Numbered from the stretch's first letter, positions 10,988-22,454 are shown. The stretch: 64,000 nt of DNA from Icerya purchasi (GCA_039619475.1 CM077116.1:37645183-37709182); one strand, 5' to 3'. The notes: generated by a model from the letters alone, not told the origin. A program made the numbers and translations.

Positions 10988-11739
10988 TGCATGATGTTAT
11001 AACCTAAATGGCTCTAAAAATAGCCAAAACCCACCCAACTACCACTATTCCAAGGACAAATTTAACCCAAATACCTATAAAATCTTTCATTTTTAACCCA
11101 ACTACCCCTAAAATTTGCCCTACAGCCACTACTTATGTAATGCACATTATTTTCCACCCCCAACCAAAAACTATCTCTACATTTCTTTTAATTCAGATCT
11201 CTAAGGTTAACCCAACTACCCCTTTTAGGACAATCCACCACCTATTTCCCATCACTCCTAGCTGAAAACTTTCCCTATAGTCTATTATTAGTATTGTAAC
11301 CCATCAAATACCTGCTACCCCCACATACTTACTAAGCACTATCCCCTACCCTCTTCAACCCACAGCCTGCCTGACAATACTATATAAGAGCAGATTTCAA
11401 AGCACAATCAATAACAGGATGTATGTGTGCAAGAAACTAAATCTGAAAGCATAAACAATTTGTTATTTGGTCAATTCCAACAGTATTCCATCACCTAACA
11501 TTCCTGCTGTGGCCCAGCAACCTTCTGCACCTCCTTATGTCAGCACCATCAACATCAACACTATCACAAAGACACTATATTCACTAATATATACTGCTGT
11601 TTATACCATCACCACTAACCATAACACGGACACTAATACATGCTGCTGTCAGCATCAGCACCAACACAATCATAAAGGCACCATATAAAAAAATATTCCA
11701 TGCTGTCATTACCATTACCACATCACCTTTGTATTAATT
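10988..11739. repeat. Unpaired centre of the palindrome with diverged arm segments
   Basis: 752 bp present once. 11020-11250 is a diverged CCCAACTACC minisatellite in left-arm orientation. 11320-11390 matches 3055-3112 (CACATAC..ACTAAG..ACTATCC, CAGCCTGC). 11410-11480 matches 18010-18075 of the right arm (AACAATTTGTTATTTGG). 11530-11700 is ATC/CAC triplet repeat. The centre is thus a compact, older copy of element-like sequence in one orientation, not foreign cargo. No ORF above chance. Confidence 0.7.
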
Positions 11740-12249
11740 GTCAGCATTGTTGGCATCATTACTAGCATCATAGTCAATGTTGCTGTCATAAGCACCAGCA
11801 TCACTGGCATTATTACTACCTACATCATCACCATCAGCATAATCATGAAAACACCAATACACACTGCTGCCAGTACCAGCACTATCACAAAGATGCTGAT
11901 TGATACTATATACAATAATGCATGCTGTCAGAGACACTACTACCACCCCTACACCCTTCTAACATCCCACACTGCTAGCCTTGCTATTATCATTACCATT
12001 ATTAGTGTTGTCATTATTACAAGCATTTTTACTACTACCATTGTCAGTGCTATTGTCATCAACATCAGCATCACTGGCATTTTTATTACTATCATCACCC
12101 TCATCATAATTGTCAACGTTGTTATCATCATTACTAGCATCATCCTCAACATTACTGTAATCAGCATCAACATCATTACTATCATTATCTCATTGGCAAT
12201 GTTGTTATCAGCACTAGCATCACTGGCATTGTTACTACCATCATTACCC
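11740..12249. repeat. ATC-triplet array adjoining the centre, right arm
   Basis: Mirror of 10478-10987. Being the innermost paired sequence, it may mark where the inversion-duplication formed through repeat-mediated template switching. Confidence 0.8.
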
Positions 12250-15200
12250 CAATGGTCAAAAATTGTATGAAAAGTGTTAAAAAATATAGGAAAAGGTGTT
12301 TATTTCATTTCAGGGATTCAGGTAAAGTCGGTCAAGTGGTAATACTTTTTAAAAATAAAATTGTTTAAATGAATTTATTTGTGAGTAAAACTGTTGAAAA
12401 AATTAAAATTACTTTGCATTATGAACTTTGTACCCACTGATGATGACGATGATGATACTGATGATAATGACAAAGACAGCAACAATGACAATGCTCAAAA
12501 CTTGATATGTGTGTGCTTGCATGTGTATGTGTGTATGTATTCATATGAATGTGTGTGTGTGTGTGTGTGTACAAATATGTGTGCGTGTGTATACATCAGG
12601 GTGTGCTTTATTACACCTCTAATATACCAAAGCTGATATGTCTTGCTAACCTATGCCAAATTGCTTTGTATGCCTATATATTTGTGTTGTTGATAATTGT
12701 GATGATAGTGTATATGAGGAGATCTGTCTTAGCTTATAGGTCTCATAGGCATTCCCATATATGACACCAAAATAAGCATAGTACTATCCCTCACAAGGCT
12801 TATTTGTGTTTTAGCCTATATGTTTCTACTGTGCTGTTTTGCATACAAGTAATCATTGTGGATGATTAATAAACTAATTAGGTCACTAACATGTAGTAAT
12901 ATACAACTTGTTGAATTGCTGCAAAGGATGTGTTCATTGTACACTCTTTTATGAGCTGCTTTTGTCATGTGCTGTGTCTACTATCTAATTATATGTCTTT
13001 ATGAAATTCCCCTTGCTCAGTGCAGATTACAATTATACAATCAAAATAATTGCAGGGATCCAGATGTTGACAAGCTAATCATCTTCCTCAGTGTAAATGT
13101 TTAATGTATAACAAGAATGACATACAACGACTAATTTTTGCCAAACATATTATAACTGCTTGGCAATGTGCATAATAACCAGGTCAATTACTAAGCTTCA
13201 CTTACCCCACTTGATGGAGCATGCTTCACCTCTTACCCGTGTTTATTATTCTGCAGACTCAATCACACTTCTGAAAATTCTATAATATACATTATGTTCT
13301 TTCTTAATCATAAAAAAAATTAAATAGACAATCGCTTATAGGGTAAAACAATGGTTTGGAGAACCGAATTAGTGAAATTATTGATGAATGATGGTAAAAT
13401 TTGGTGAAGACTGTATACAAGGTGTTACAGCATAAGAAAATACTGAGGAATTATGAAAATTACTGAAAAACTGCACAATAGGTGTTCAAACATAAGAAAG
13501 GTGTGAAATAGCACAAATTGGTGAAAAAGTAGCATAAAAAGTACTAAAACACAAGAAACTGGTAAGAAATACCAGGAAATTGATTGTAATTAGTGGCAAC
13601 TTGCTAGCAAACCAACATGTATATGGATTCCATCTGTGAATGGAAAGAGGAACCATTAGACCCCAGAGCGATGAGATTTATGATTAACACAGAGACGGAA
13701 ACTAATATCGCATCATTAAACAAGACAGAACGTTGATGTGGATATTATAATAAAAATATACAACATCCAGGAAATCATAGGATCTATACAAGAGAAGTGC
13801 TAACAATTAAACAGAGGAGCCACTTTTAAATTATAATAATGGTTGACAGAGCTGAATTAGTGCAAACCTGACAAAAATGTTGAAAAAACAAGGAAAATTG
13901 CATGAAAAGTGCTAAAAAACATAAGAAAATGGTGGGAAATAGCAAACCTTGATGAAAATAGTGTAAAAGATCTAAAAAATACATTTCTCAACATGTCAAT
14001 GCTCATTTTCCATGTGTGATAATATGCTCATCATGAGATGATAACAGTAAAAGTTTCTTCATCAAAGATGGTTGTATGAATGGTAGTGCGTCAGAAGGAT
14101 GCTTTACACTGTTTGTAATAATTACAACAATGGTGATGACGATGACGATATGATGACAATGGCATATACACTTTACAATATTTCTGGAAATGAGCTTAGA
14201 TTGATCTAATTAATTTAAAATAGTGGATGACTAATAAAACTGTTTAGGCCACTAACATGTAGTAATATACAGCCTGTTTAATTGCTGCAAAGGATGCGCT
14301 CAATGTATACTCTTTTATGAGGGTACTTTTGTCATATCCTGAGTCTACTATCTGATTATGTAAGACTTAATGAAATTTTCAGTGAATGAAGTGCCAAAAC
14401 CTTCCAACATAGTAATGTGCACGCCCATGACATGCTTATGCATGTTTTATATAGTACGCATATGTATACATGTGATGTAACAATGTTAATTATGATGCTG
14501 TGTGAGCCTGCAGAGGTATGTACATGCCTGTATTCGTCTTTTAATGTATGGTGCAATATCTGCCCTCCCAACATTAACAGCCATAACAGACTTGATGCAG
14601 TCATAGTAATATACACTTGTTTAGTGCAAATTACAATTATAAAATTGAGATGATTGTAGGAATCTAGATGTTGATGGGCCTATCACACCTTTCAGTGTGT
14701 ATGTTTAATGAATAACAAAAATGGTATACAACAACTCATTTTGACCAGACATATTATAACCGCCCAGCAATGTGCACAAAGACCAAGTTAATTATCAAGT
14801 ATCACTCACCCCGTCCCTCTGATGGGATACACTTCATCGCTTATCCCAGTTTATTGTTCTACAGACACAATCACACTCCTAGGAATTCTATAATATACAT
14901 CTTCTCACTAACACACAACAACCATTATACTATAATCAATACATCAGAAAGTTCTATAAACCTCCCGCAACCAGTCACCAATCTGTTCAAACATAATTTC
15001 ACAATGAATAGAATGCTGTAACAAGAAGTATACAGCTCAGGTTACACACTCCTCTTTACATGAAAATTATTCCATTTAGGACTAAAATAACTACATTTAG
15101 ACAAAAACATCAAATTTTAGGAGATAAACTTCATCTCGCCCAAAAATACAGTCATTTTAGGCACAAAACAGCAATTATAGTGCAAAATACCCCATTTTAG

Positions 15201-15715
15201 GCTAAAATCGCTTCAATTTTAGGCAGAAAACACCAAAATATATTGAAAAATGACCCCTCTTAGGGAAATCTCCCAATCTAACTGCAAATACATTTTAATT
15301 AGAAATGACGCTATCTCAATACACCATAACTAAGTTTATGCAAACTATTTTAAGCCTACATATTCTCAGATATAGCGAATTTTATTACACAGTAAAATAC
15401 AATACATAATGCTTAATGTCACACTTAATGTAATAATACAGAGTTCCGCGCACTCATGCAATATACCTATTCTTCTCCAATATACACACTCTTAGTTCGG
15501 CTAAAACAATATTAAACTTTTCACAGAATTCATTATATGTACAATTTCCATAAGTTAATTTATCGTCACTACCGCTTAATACTATTTTATTCTGCTTCAG
15601 GGTATACAGTATATGTTTATAACTTTGAATATTTTAATATGTCTTATAATTATCGCATAATTTACCACATGCACCGCTCACACAATTATAATAATGTATA
15701 AAATCAAGTTCTTTC

Positions 15716-16072
15716 TGCAAACGTCTAGTAAATGTCTCAGATATGATCTTTCCTCAGAACGCTCTTACTAAATGGCAACATGATAGTTACACTGACGATA
15801 TCAAATGGTACCTCGGGCAGTTGGGCGACTGAAGACAAAACCTGGCTCTATGGGCTAGACCTGGCGCTCAAAGCTATGCCCGATTCAACAAGGAAACCCC
15901 TATAGACAACTGGAGACCGCCATAGAAGGCCTAAAGTGTTCTACAGCCGCAACGATTGCTAAGCTGTAGATGAGGCTAGTAGATGTGGAGAGGCTGAAAG
16001 GAAACCTGTAGAAGGTTATTGTGGACGAACATGGACGTAGTAAAGAGTTGGAAGGAAAAACTAATACAAATG
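15716..16072 (+). pseudogene. Decayed copy M1 of the coding-like module, right arm
   Basis: Begins in the middle of the module with a segment equivalent to RLVNVSDVI in M2. It then shows TDDIKWYLGQLGD, an interrupted 'DLALKAMPDS' stretch and a tail related to LKGNLEKV, with stops between. There is no intact frame. Proximity to M2 (about 200 bp downstream on the same strand) implies tandem duplication of the module. Confidence 0.45.
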
Positions 16073-16271
16073 GTAAAAAAATGTGGAAAATTTTATGAAA
16101 AGCACTTAAAACATAGGAAAATGGCGAGAAATAGCAAAAATTGATGAAAACATCATAAAAAGTGCTAAAATGTGAGGAGATGGTGAGAAATAGTGGAAAA
16201 TTGGCTATAATTAGTTAAAAATGAGGAAAATGGTGTAATAGTGTTCAAGTGTAAGAAAATGGTAAAGGAAG

Positions 16272-16900
16272 AAAACATTTACTGCATGTTGGTGCAGCAG
16301 TGACTGAAGCTGAGGCAATGGACGACGATATGGTGATTGGCAAGCGGATGCAGGTGTCCCTTGTTCTCGCTAGCTTAAAAGGACTAGTGAAGGAGACGCT
16401 TAAAGATAACATCAATATACAGACCAGCTACATAAGTGTACTGGGCAAGCGTCTAGTAAATGTCTCGGACGTGATCGATCCAAAGGATGCTCATACCAAA
16501 CATTATCGCAATAGCCATATTGAAGATATCAAACGGGGGCCCTCGAGGAACGGGTGGTTGAAGACAAAGTCTGGCTTGATGCACTAGACCAGGTGCTTAA
16601 AGATGTGACCGATTCAGTCAATAAACCCCATATTCATATGAAGACTGCCATGGACGCCCTGAAACATACTACAGCCGCTGTGATCACTATGCTGGAGATG
16701 TGCCTAGCAGAAGTCTAGAGTCTGAAAGGTAAAAATAGAGAAGGTTATCACAGAAGAAGATTGATACCATAAAGAGTTAGACGCTAAATTACAAATGGTT
16801 CTTGCAGAGTTGGAAGAAGAAAAAAAATCTGCAAAAAGGTTACTGCTGTTGGAACTTTTCATTATAACCAATACTCGGACGTCTTGTGTACTATTCAAAA
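16272..16900 (+). pseudogene. Decayed copy M2 of the coding-like module, right arm
   Basis: The open piece 16300-16587 (95 codons) reads TEAEAMDDDMVIGK..., LKGLVKETLKDNI, YISVLGKRLVNVSDVIDPKDA. After a stop/frame change, pieces resembling LDALDQVLKDVTDS, MKTAMDALKHTTAAV and LEMCLAEV follow, then a charged segment (MVLAELEEEKKSAKR, from 16795) typical of a coiled coil. Comparison with M3 shows the same order of segments, so the two derive from one protein-coding ancestor. I do not recognise the family. Alignable residues are retained despite stops, which suggests former selection on the protein. No membrane segment or catalytic motif is evident. Confidence 0.5.
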
Positions 16901-18071
16901 GACTACTATTCCCAACTTATAGAAAAAAATACATTTTCTTAAAATTTAATAAGAAAAACTGTATATCTAGTGGGCATTTCTGACACAACTATTTATCTAC
17001 TGCTCACATCCCAGGTTAACTCTAACACTAATGCATATTTTAGCTGTGGTGGTGTGCCTGATGGGATTTACCAAGGTCAATTTTGATTATTGCAGTGACA
17101 AGTACACTTTACAATTTTTATAATAATTGTGATAACGACGATGGTGACCACAATGTAATTAACACATGCATGCCCATCCACACATAGTTACACGCATACA
17201 CATACTCACGTGCAAGCACATGCACATGTGCACATGCAAAAGCACATACACATACACATACACAAACACCCAAAATCAGTATAGCATAGGTTAGTAAGTG
17301 ATATTAGCACAGATTGGTTATAGATGTAGCGGAGCACATCCCTGAAGCATGCAGATGCAAAAAACAGCAGATTTGGTATGGGGTTGGAAAAGTTTAATGG
17401 TAGACGGTCAATAGTAATGCATAAGTGTACACAAGCATAAACAGAAGGAACTGGTTAGGAAAGTATTACATTGACTAGGCAATCAAATGTAGCATTAATA
17501 CAGCAATTAATAGCAGACAAACATGTTATGGATTTGTCTTTAACACAAAAAGATGCGCCAACACATTTCAGAGTGGAGATATACTTGAAATAATGCAGGC
17601 CCTAACTGGATTTATACAATTACATAAGACAAAAAAAATGTTTGTGTGGATACTATAGCAAAAATATATAACATTGAGGAACTTAAAGGATTAGCACAAG
17701 AGGTATAGTAAAAATTAGCTTATAAGGTAGAACGATGATTTGGAGGGTCAAATTAATGGAATTATTGATGAAAGATGGTAAAAATTGAGGAAGCCCTGTA
17801 AAAGGTGTTACAATATGAGAAAATGGTGAATATATCAAACAAAATGTGTAAGAAGTGTTCAAACATAAGAAATGATGCGAAATAGCACAAATTGGTGAAA
17901 AATAGTGTAAAAAGTGCTAATACACAAGAAACTGATGAGATATAATGAGAAATTGACTAGTAATTAGTGGCCAATTGCTAGCAAACCAACATGTACATTG
18001 CTCCCATCTGTGCAGGATGTGGGCGCACACAAAAAGCATAAGCAATTTGTTATTTGGGAAATTCCAACTGT

Positions 18072-18564
18072 ATACTGTCATCACCATCATCATAGTCAAT
18101 GTTACTGTCATAAGCATCAATGGCATTTTTACTACCACCATCATCACCATCATTGCCAGCATCATCACAAAGACATCATATATACTAATACACACTGCTG
18201 TATACACTACTATCACAAAGATGCTGATTGATACTATATACAATAATGCATGATGTCAAAGACACCACCACCATCCTATAACCTTCTAACAGCCCACACC
18301 ACTAGCCTTGCTATTATCATCACCATCATTAGTGTTGTCATTATCATAAGCATCATTGTCAGTGTTATTGTCATCAGCAGTGCTATCATTGTCAATGTTG
18401 TTGTCATCAGCACTAGCATCACTGGCATTGTTATTACTACCATCACCCTCATTATAATTTTCTGCATTGTTATCATCATTACTAGCATTATTGTCAACAT
18501 TGCTGTCATTAACATCACCATCACCACCACCATTGTTACTATCATTACTATCATCCTTCTAATC
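18072..18564. repeat. ATC/GTT triplet-rich array, right arm
   Basis: Reverse-complement copy of 4163-4655. Produces artefactual ORFs rich in I, T and V or in H. Same interpretation. Confidence 0.8.
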
Positions 18565-18571
18565 ATATGAC

Positions 18572-19100
18572 TTGGACTTCAACATTAATTACAAATACTT
18601 TGGGGGGGAAAAAAAAAAATGTTTACTATATGTCAATGCAGTAGTGACTGAAGCTGAGGCAATGGATGATGAAGTGGTGATTGGAAAATGGTCATGCAGA
18701 GCCCTTGCCTGTACCAGCTTAAAATGGGTGGTTGCTAAGGTATTTAAAGATATTCTCCCTACATATAGTAGCTATGTGACCATGCTGGGCAGACATCTAG
18801 TTGATGTCTTGGATGTGATTGCTCTGCAGGATGCTCTTATCAAGCGTCATGTGGAAGCTGCCAAGTGGATCCTCCAGCATTGGGTGACCAAAGATAAAAC
18901 CTAGCTGGGTTTGATGCGCTAGATCAGGCACTCAAAGATATGACTGACTCGGGCGATACAGCCCATAGGCAACTGCAGACTGTAGTGGAATACATAAAAT
19001 ATTCTACAGCAGTGGTGTTCTCTAAGCTGGAGATGTGATTGGTGGAGGTGGAGGGGCTGAAAGGAAACCTAGAGAAGGTTATCAAGGATGTAGATCAGTG
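18572..19100 (+). pseudogene. Decayed copy M3 of the coding-like module, right arm
   Basis: The open piece 18572-18904 (110 codons) reads ...VVTEAEAMDDEVVIGKW, LKWVVAKVFKDILPTYSSY, MLGRHLVDVLDVIALQDALIK and ends in KDKT. After the stop, FDALDQALKDMTDSGD, HRQLQTVVEYIKYSTAVVFSKLEM and VEGLKGNLEKVIKD pieces continue in related frames. The string of short amphipathic helices and an LKGNLEKVI coil suggests a helical, perhaps oligomeric or structural, protein. No database family is recognised and no promoter is apparent. A GAT-triplet array lies directly upstream. Confidence 0.55.
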
Positions 19101-19235
19101 TAGTTGTGTGAAAAGCACTAAAACATAGGAAAATAGTGAGAAATAGCAAATGTTGCCAAAAATAGTATAAAAATGCTGAAATGTAAGAAAACAGTGAGAA
19201 ATAGTGGTAAATTGACCATAATTAGTTAAAAATGA

Positions 19236-19530
19236 GGAAAAACGTTTACTACATGTCAGTGCAATAGCGACTGAAGCTGAGGTGATGACCTATGAAGTAG
19301 TGATTAATAAATGGTTGCAGAAGAGCCTTGCCCCAATCAGCTTAGAAGGGGTGGTTACTAAGGCGTCTAAGATATTCTTCCTATATAGGGTAGCTATGTG
19401 ATCATGCTGGGCAGACGTCCGGTCAATGTTTTAGACACGATCAAACTGAAACATTCTACAAAAGCATCAATGGAAAATCTGGAGAAATGCATTGGGGAGT
19501 TAGATGTGCCACTATGGAAAGGATAATTAA
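19236..19530 (+). pseudogene. Decayed copy M4 of the coding-like module, right arm
   Basis: Starts with a VYYMSVQ / ATEAEVM segment equivalent to the beginning of M3 and retains EVVINKW, LEGVVTKA, MLGRRPVNVLDTI and MENLEKCIGELD pieces in shifting frames. Shorter than M2 and M3 because the middle segment is missing. It is the outermost module, next to the terminal minisatellite. Confidence 0.5.
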
Positions 19531-19814
19531 ATGGACTGTAGCAGTTAATTTTAGTGTATATGTGTGATGCTGTGTATGTATTGATACTATCTATCACACT
19601 AATATTCATCGCATTTTATGCTATGGTCGAGCAGGCTATGGGGTGTAGAGGATAGTACTTAGTGGGTATGTGAGGGTGGTTGGTGGTGGTTAGGTTATAG
19701 TATGGGTTGTGTTATATAATCAATGATGAACTGTGGGGTGATGGGTAGTGGTTGGGTTATAGTGTGGGTTGGGTTACACTAGTAATGACAGACTGTAGGG
19801 TGAGGGGTGGATTA

Positions 19815-20459
19815 GATATTAAACTGTTCCAAGAGAATTATGATAGTTTTGGCAAGGAGGGGTTGAAAACAGTGGGGTTGATTATCCTGGAAAAGGTAGA
19901 TGAGTTAATTTAGGGCTCTGGATTAAAATAGAAGGAGTGTTTTTTTGAGGGCGGGGGGGGGGGGGTGTAAAATAGGGATGGGGTACTGGGAAGAGGGTGA
20001 TTTGGTTACTTTTAGAGCTCTGGATTAAAATAGATCAAGGGGTAGTTTTTAAGGGTGAGGGGGTGGAAAATAGGGGTGGAATACTAAAAAGAGGGTAGTT
20101 TGGTTGTTTTAAGAGGTCTAGATTAAATTAGATGAAGGGGTAGTTTTTGAGGGTGGGGGTGGGACTAGGGGGTAGTTGGGTGGCCTTTGGGCTAGGATAG
20201 GGGTAGTTTGGTGACTTTTTGGCATTTGCAGGGTAGTTGGGTTAGTTTTCACTGATTTTAAAGGCATTTGGGTTAAATTTTGCCTGGAAATAGGGGTAGT
20301 TGGGTGACCTTTGGGCTGGAATAGGGGTAGTTGGGTGACTTTTTGGCATTTTAAAGGGTAGTTGGGTTAATTTTACTTAAAAATAAGGGTAGTTGGGTGA
20401 CCTTTGCACCAGAATAGGGGTAGTTGGGTGACCTTTGCACCAGAATAGGGGTAGTTGGG
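19815..20459. repeat. GGGGTAGTTGGG minisatellite, right arm
   Basis: Mirror of the left-arm array with one extra tandem 31-bp unit at its outer end. Unit gain or loss between otherwise identical arms suggests replication slippage after the arms formed. Confidence 0.85.
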
Positions 20460-20473
20460 GTGTGACGTCACAC
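20460..20473. promoter_or_regulatory. Perfect 14-bp palindrome with a CRE core (right end)
   Basis: Mirror copy of the 2282-2295 palindrome GTGTGACGTCACAC, 53 bp from the right terminus. Conservation is expected from arm identity, so it is not independent evidence of function. Confidence 0.5.
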
Positions 20474-20526
20474 TTCACCCCTCACCCCCTCACCCACTGG
20501 CCCAGAACCCCCATTTTTATACTACT

Positions 20527-20532
20527 CACGTT
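20527..20532. repeat. 6-bp target site duplication CACGTT (right)
   Basis: Partner of 2223-2228; directly follows the terminal ATACTACT. Confidence 0.85.
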
Positions 20533-21236
20533 TGTTTTTCTCCTTTAAAATTTGCTTACCGGTTTTAACAATTCTTTATTCATATCAGCGATGGTACTAT
20601 GCGAATACACCGGTAAGTATGAAGACTTAGTAGTCATTCAGATTAATATAACCAGACGAAAATTAGCCAAAAAGTTATCATTAAAATATATAATATGAAC
20701 CTCCGGAATTTTAAGATAAAACGGGCGGCGAACGAGAGTCAAAGTATTATTAATATTACTTACCATAAGGAAATTTGGAGTTTTGAGATTTACAAGCTCA
20801 CCATGGCTGGAATTCGATAAACGCAGCTCTTTTTATGGTGGCATTTATTGTACGTTGTTCTGATATCACTCGAAAATATTTACGCTAAAAATTACGGAAT
20901 AAAATAGTACTTGAAGAAAAAAAGGTACCGACTTCAATGTAAAAACTGAATAAAAACGCGTTAAAATGTGAAAAATATTCGATGAAAGAGTTAATGTATT
21001 TTAGAGAAATATACCTTTTAAAAGGAGTGATATTGAAAAATTTTAATACTCATCGGTACGTAAAAATGACAAATTGCAACAATAATTAAATAGCCGCATT
21101 AAAAATGTTTCAGATGTTTCCAATACTTGGCTTTTAGAAATCGAGCGATTTTGTTAATCATTAAAAATTGTTTCTATACATTATCATTTGAATTTGATAC
21201 CGACTACAAAAAGTTAATGTTGTTTAAGCACTAATA

Positions 21237-21240
<4 letters not shown>
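20533..21240. other. AT-rich flank, nothing recognised
   Basis: Unique-looking sequence between the palindrome and the first LINE-A copy; no ORF, RNA gene or repeat found. Confidence 0.45.
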
Positions 21241-21267
<27 letters not shown>

Positions 21268-22325
21268 GGGCACGTCAACAGTGGAACTTACTCAACGCAA
21301 AGAATTGTACATTATATAAGGAAAAGATTAAAAATTGAGGAGATAAAGAAGGCCAGCAAAGGAACTATATTGAGAGAGGGGAATGCAAGAATGGAGTGGA
21401 CACTATAAGGAGTAGGAAGGCCAAGGCGCAGAAGGCTAGAATACAGAGTAGAACGTTCGGAGGAAATAAAGGGGCATTCGAACAAAATGTGATTCGAATC
21501 ACAGGTATAATTGAGCTCCGGAGGGTCATAAGAACACAAAGGAGATTGAACAATAGAAAAACGGAAAAGAGAAGCTGGAAGCAAACTATGATTGAACCGC
21601 AGGCGAACTATAGAGGAAATAATCGAACGGCTAAGGTAGGGGAAAATATTAAGGAAAGAGTTGAACAGAAAGGTAAAAATATCGAGGATTGGTAAAGAAT
21701 GAAGGATAGAATCCGATCCAGAAATCGTGGTGGGAACGATAAGAGAGATAGTACAGAGTTTGAGCAGGAAATCTACTAATGAATAGACCATTGGTCGCCG
21801 CCGAACGTGCCAACGAGTCAACTAACTCGTTGCCAGGAATTCCGCAACGACCAGGAATCCATAGAAGATCAGTTACAACAGAGCGGGATGAAAATAAATT
21901 AGAAATTAAGGAGCGAATTTGGAGAATAATGGGATCAGTGACATGAGTAGGAAAAGGAGAGGAGATAGACAATAAAACACTTTTCGAGTCCGAGGATAGG
22001 AGGAATCTAGAGATGTTATTTGTCGAGGATATAAAAAGGACTGCCTGCAGGATAGCCATGGATTCGGTAAGAAAAATAGAGGAAAAGGAGGGCAACCGAA
22101 AGGATTCGGAATAAGTAAGCGCGGGGATAATGAACGCAGCCCCAACGCCAACATCAGACTTCGAACCATCCGTGTAGATAATTGTATGGGAAGGAAAGTA
22201 TAAGGATAACACGTGATTGAATTCGTTTTGAACGGAAGGATGAGGAAGAGATTTAATATCCGAGGGGAGAACAAATAACTTCGGAGAATGCTTGAATTCA
22301 AAGAAATAAGGTGTATTACTCGAAA
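21241..22325 (-). pseudogene. LINE-A copy 1: RNase H and C-terminus, 5'-truncated
   Basis: Minus-strand non-LTR retrotransposon end. It opens with PYFFEF...VLSLYFPSH, then an RNase H domain whose four acidic positions are all present: YTDGSKS, TESMAI, SSDSKS and NELVDSLA, plus DLLWIPG. A frameshift around 21.65-21.8 kb leads into SRSIISSIVRLRFNHSLLP and a C-terminal CDSNHILFECP...ER zinc-knuckle-like motif with the final FNLFLI. The poly(A) is the T run at 21241-21267. The reverse transcriptase is missing. The same family occurs at 23157, 34870 and 45536. RNase H after RT places it near the I/R1/LOA group of LINEs. No clear TSD was found. Confidence 0.85.
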
Positions 22326-22454
22326 ATATATTTCTTTTTTTGTGGGGGAATAATTATTTTTTACTTTTTAAAGTATTTTTATTAAATTGTTAGAGTAAAT
22401 CTTGAAATTGATATTTATTTAATAATTATTTTTACGTGTAGATTTAAATTAAAC

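Larger units (their letters stand above)
2229..20526. mobile_element. Giant foldback element, 18.3 kb, Polinton-like termini
   Basis: Two ~8.76 kb arms are inverted copies around a 752-bp centre. The ends are AGTAGTAT and ATACTACT, flanked by a perfect 6-bp duplication. Every ORF from 3118 to 10987 recurs identically on the opposite strand at 22727 minus its coordinate, so no indel separates the arms there. A 6-bp TSD with 5'-AG/CT-3' ends and long TIRs is the published hallmark of Polinton/Maverick elements. However, no polB, retroviral-type integrase, packaging ATPase, protease or capsid ORF exists inside, and the arms are far longer than the several-hundred-bp TIRs usual there. I infer a non-autonomous foldback derivative that may be mobilised in trans. 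An assembly artefact is unlikely because the arms stop exactly at the TSDs, differ by small indels and enclose a unique centre. Confidence 0.85.
11740..20526 (-). repeat. Right arm of the giant inverted repeat
   Basis: Reverse complement of 2229-10987, with the three small differences noted for the left arm. In this arm the coding-like modules read on the plus strand. The extra 31-bp unit (TGACCTTTGCACCAG... type) is the second of two tandem copies at about 20398-20460. Confidence 0.95.

Noticed and set aside
10457..12270. 141-codon ORFs and D-rich/C-V-rich ORFs around the palindrome centre
   Set aside because: Generated by triplet repeats and the (CA)n/(TG)n tract; duplicated only because the arms are identical.
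2229..20526. Complete Polinton/Maverick or integrated virus
   Set aside because: The TSD and terminal bases fit, but no polymerase B, integrase, ATPase, protease or capsid-like ORF can be read in either arm or the centre.
2229..20526. Assembly or library hairpin artefact
   Set aside because: Arms end at a shared 6-bp duplication, flanks are unrelated, the centre is asymmetric and the arms differ by small indels; still worth confirming with reads.
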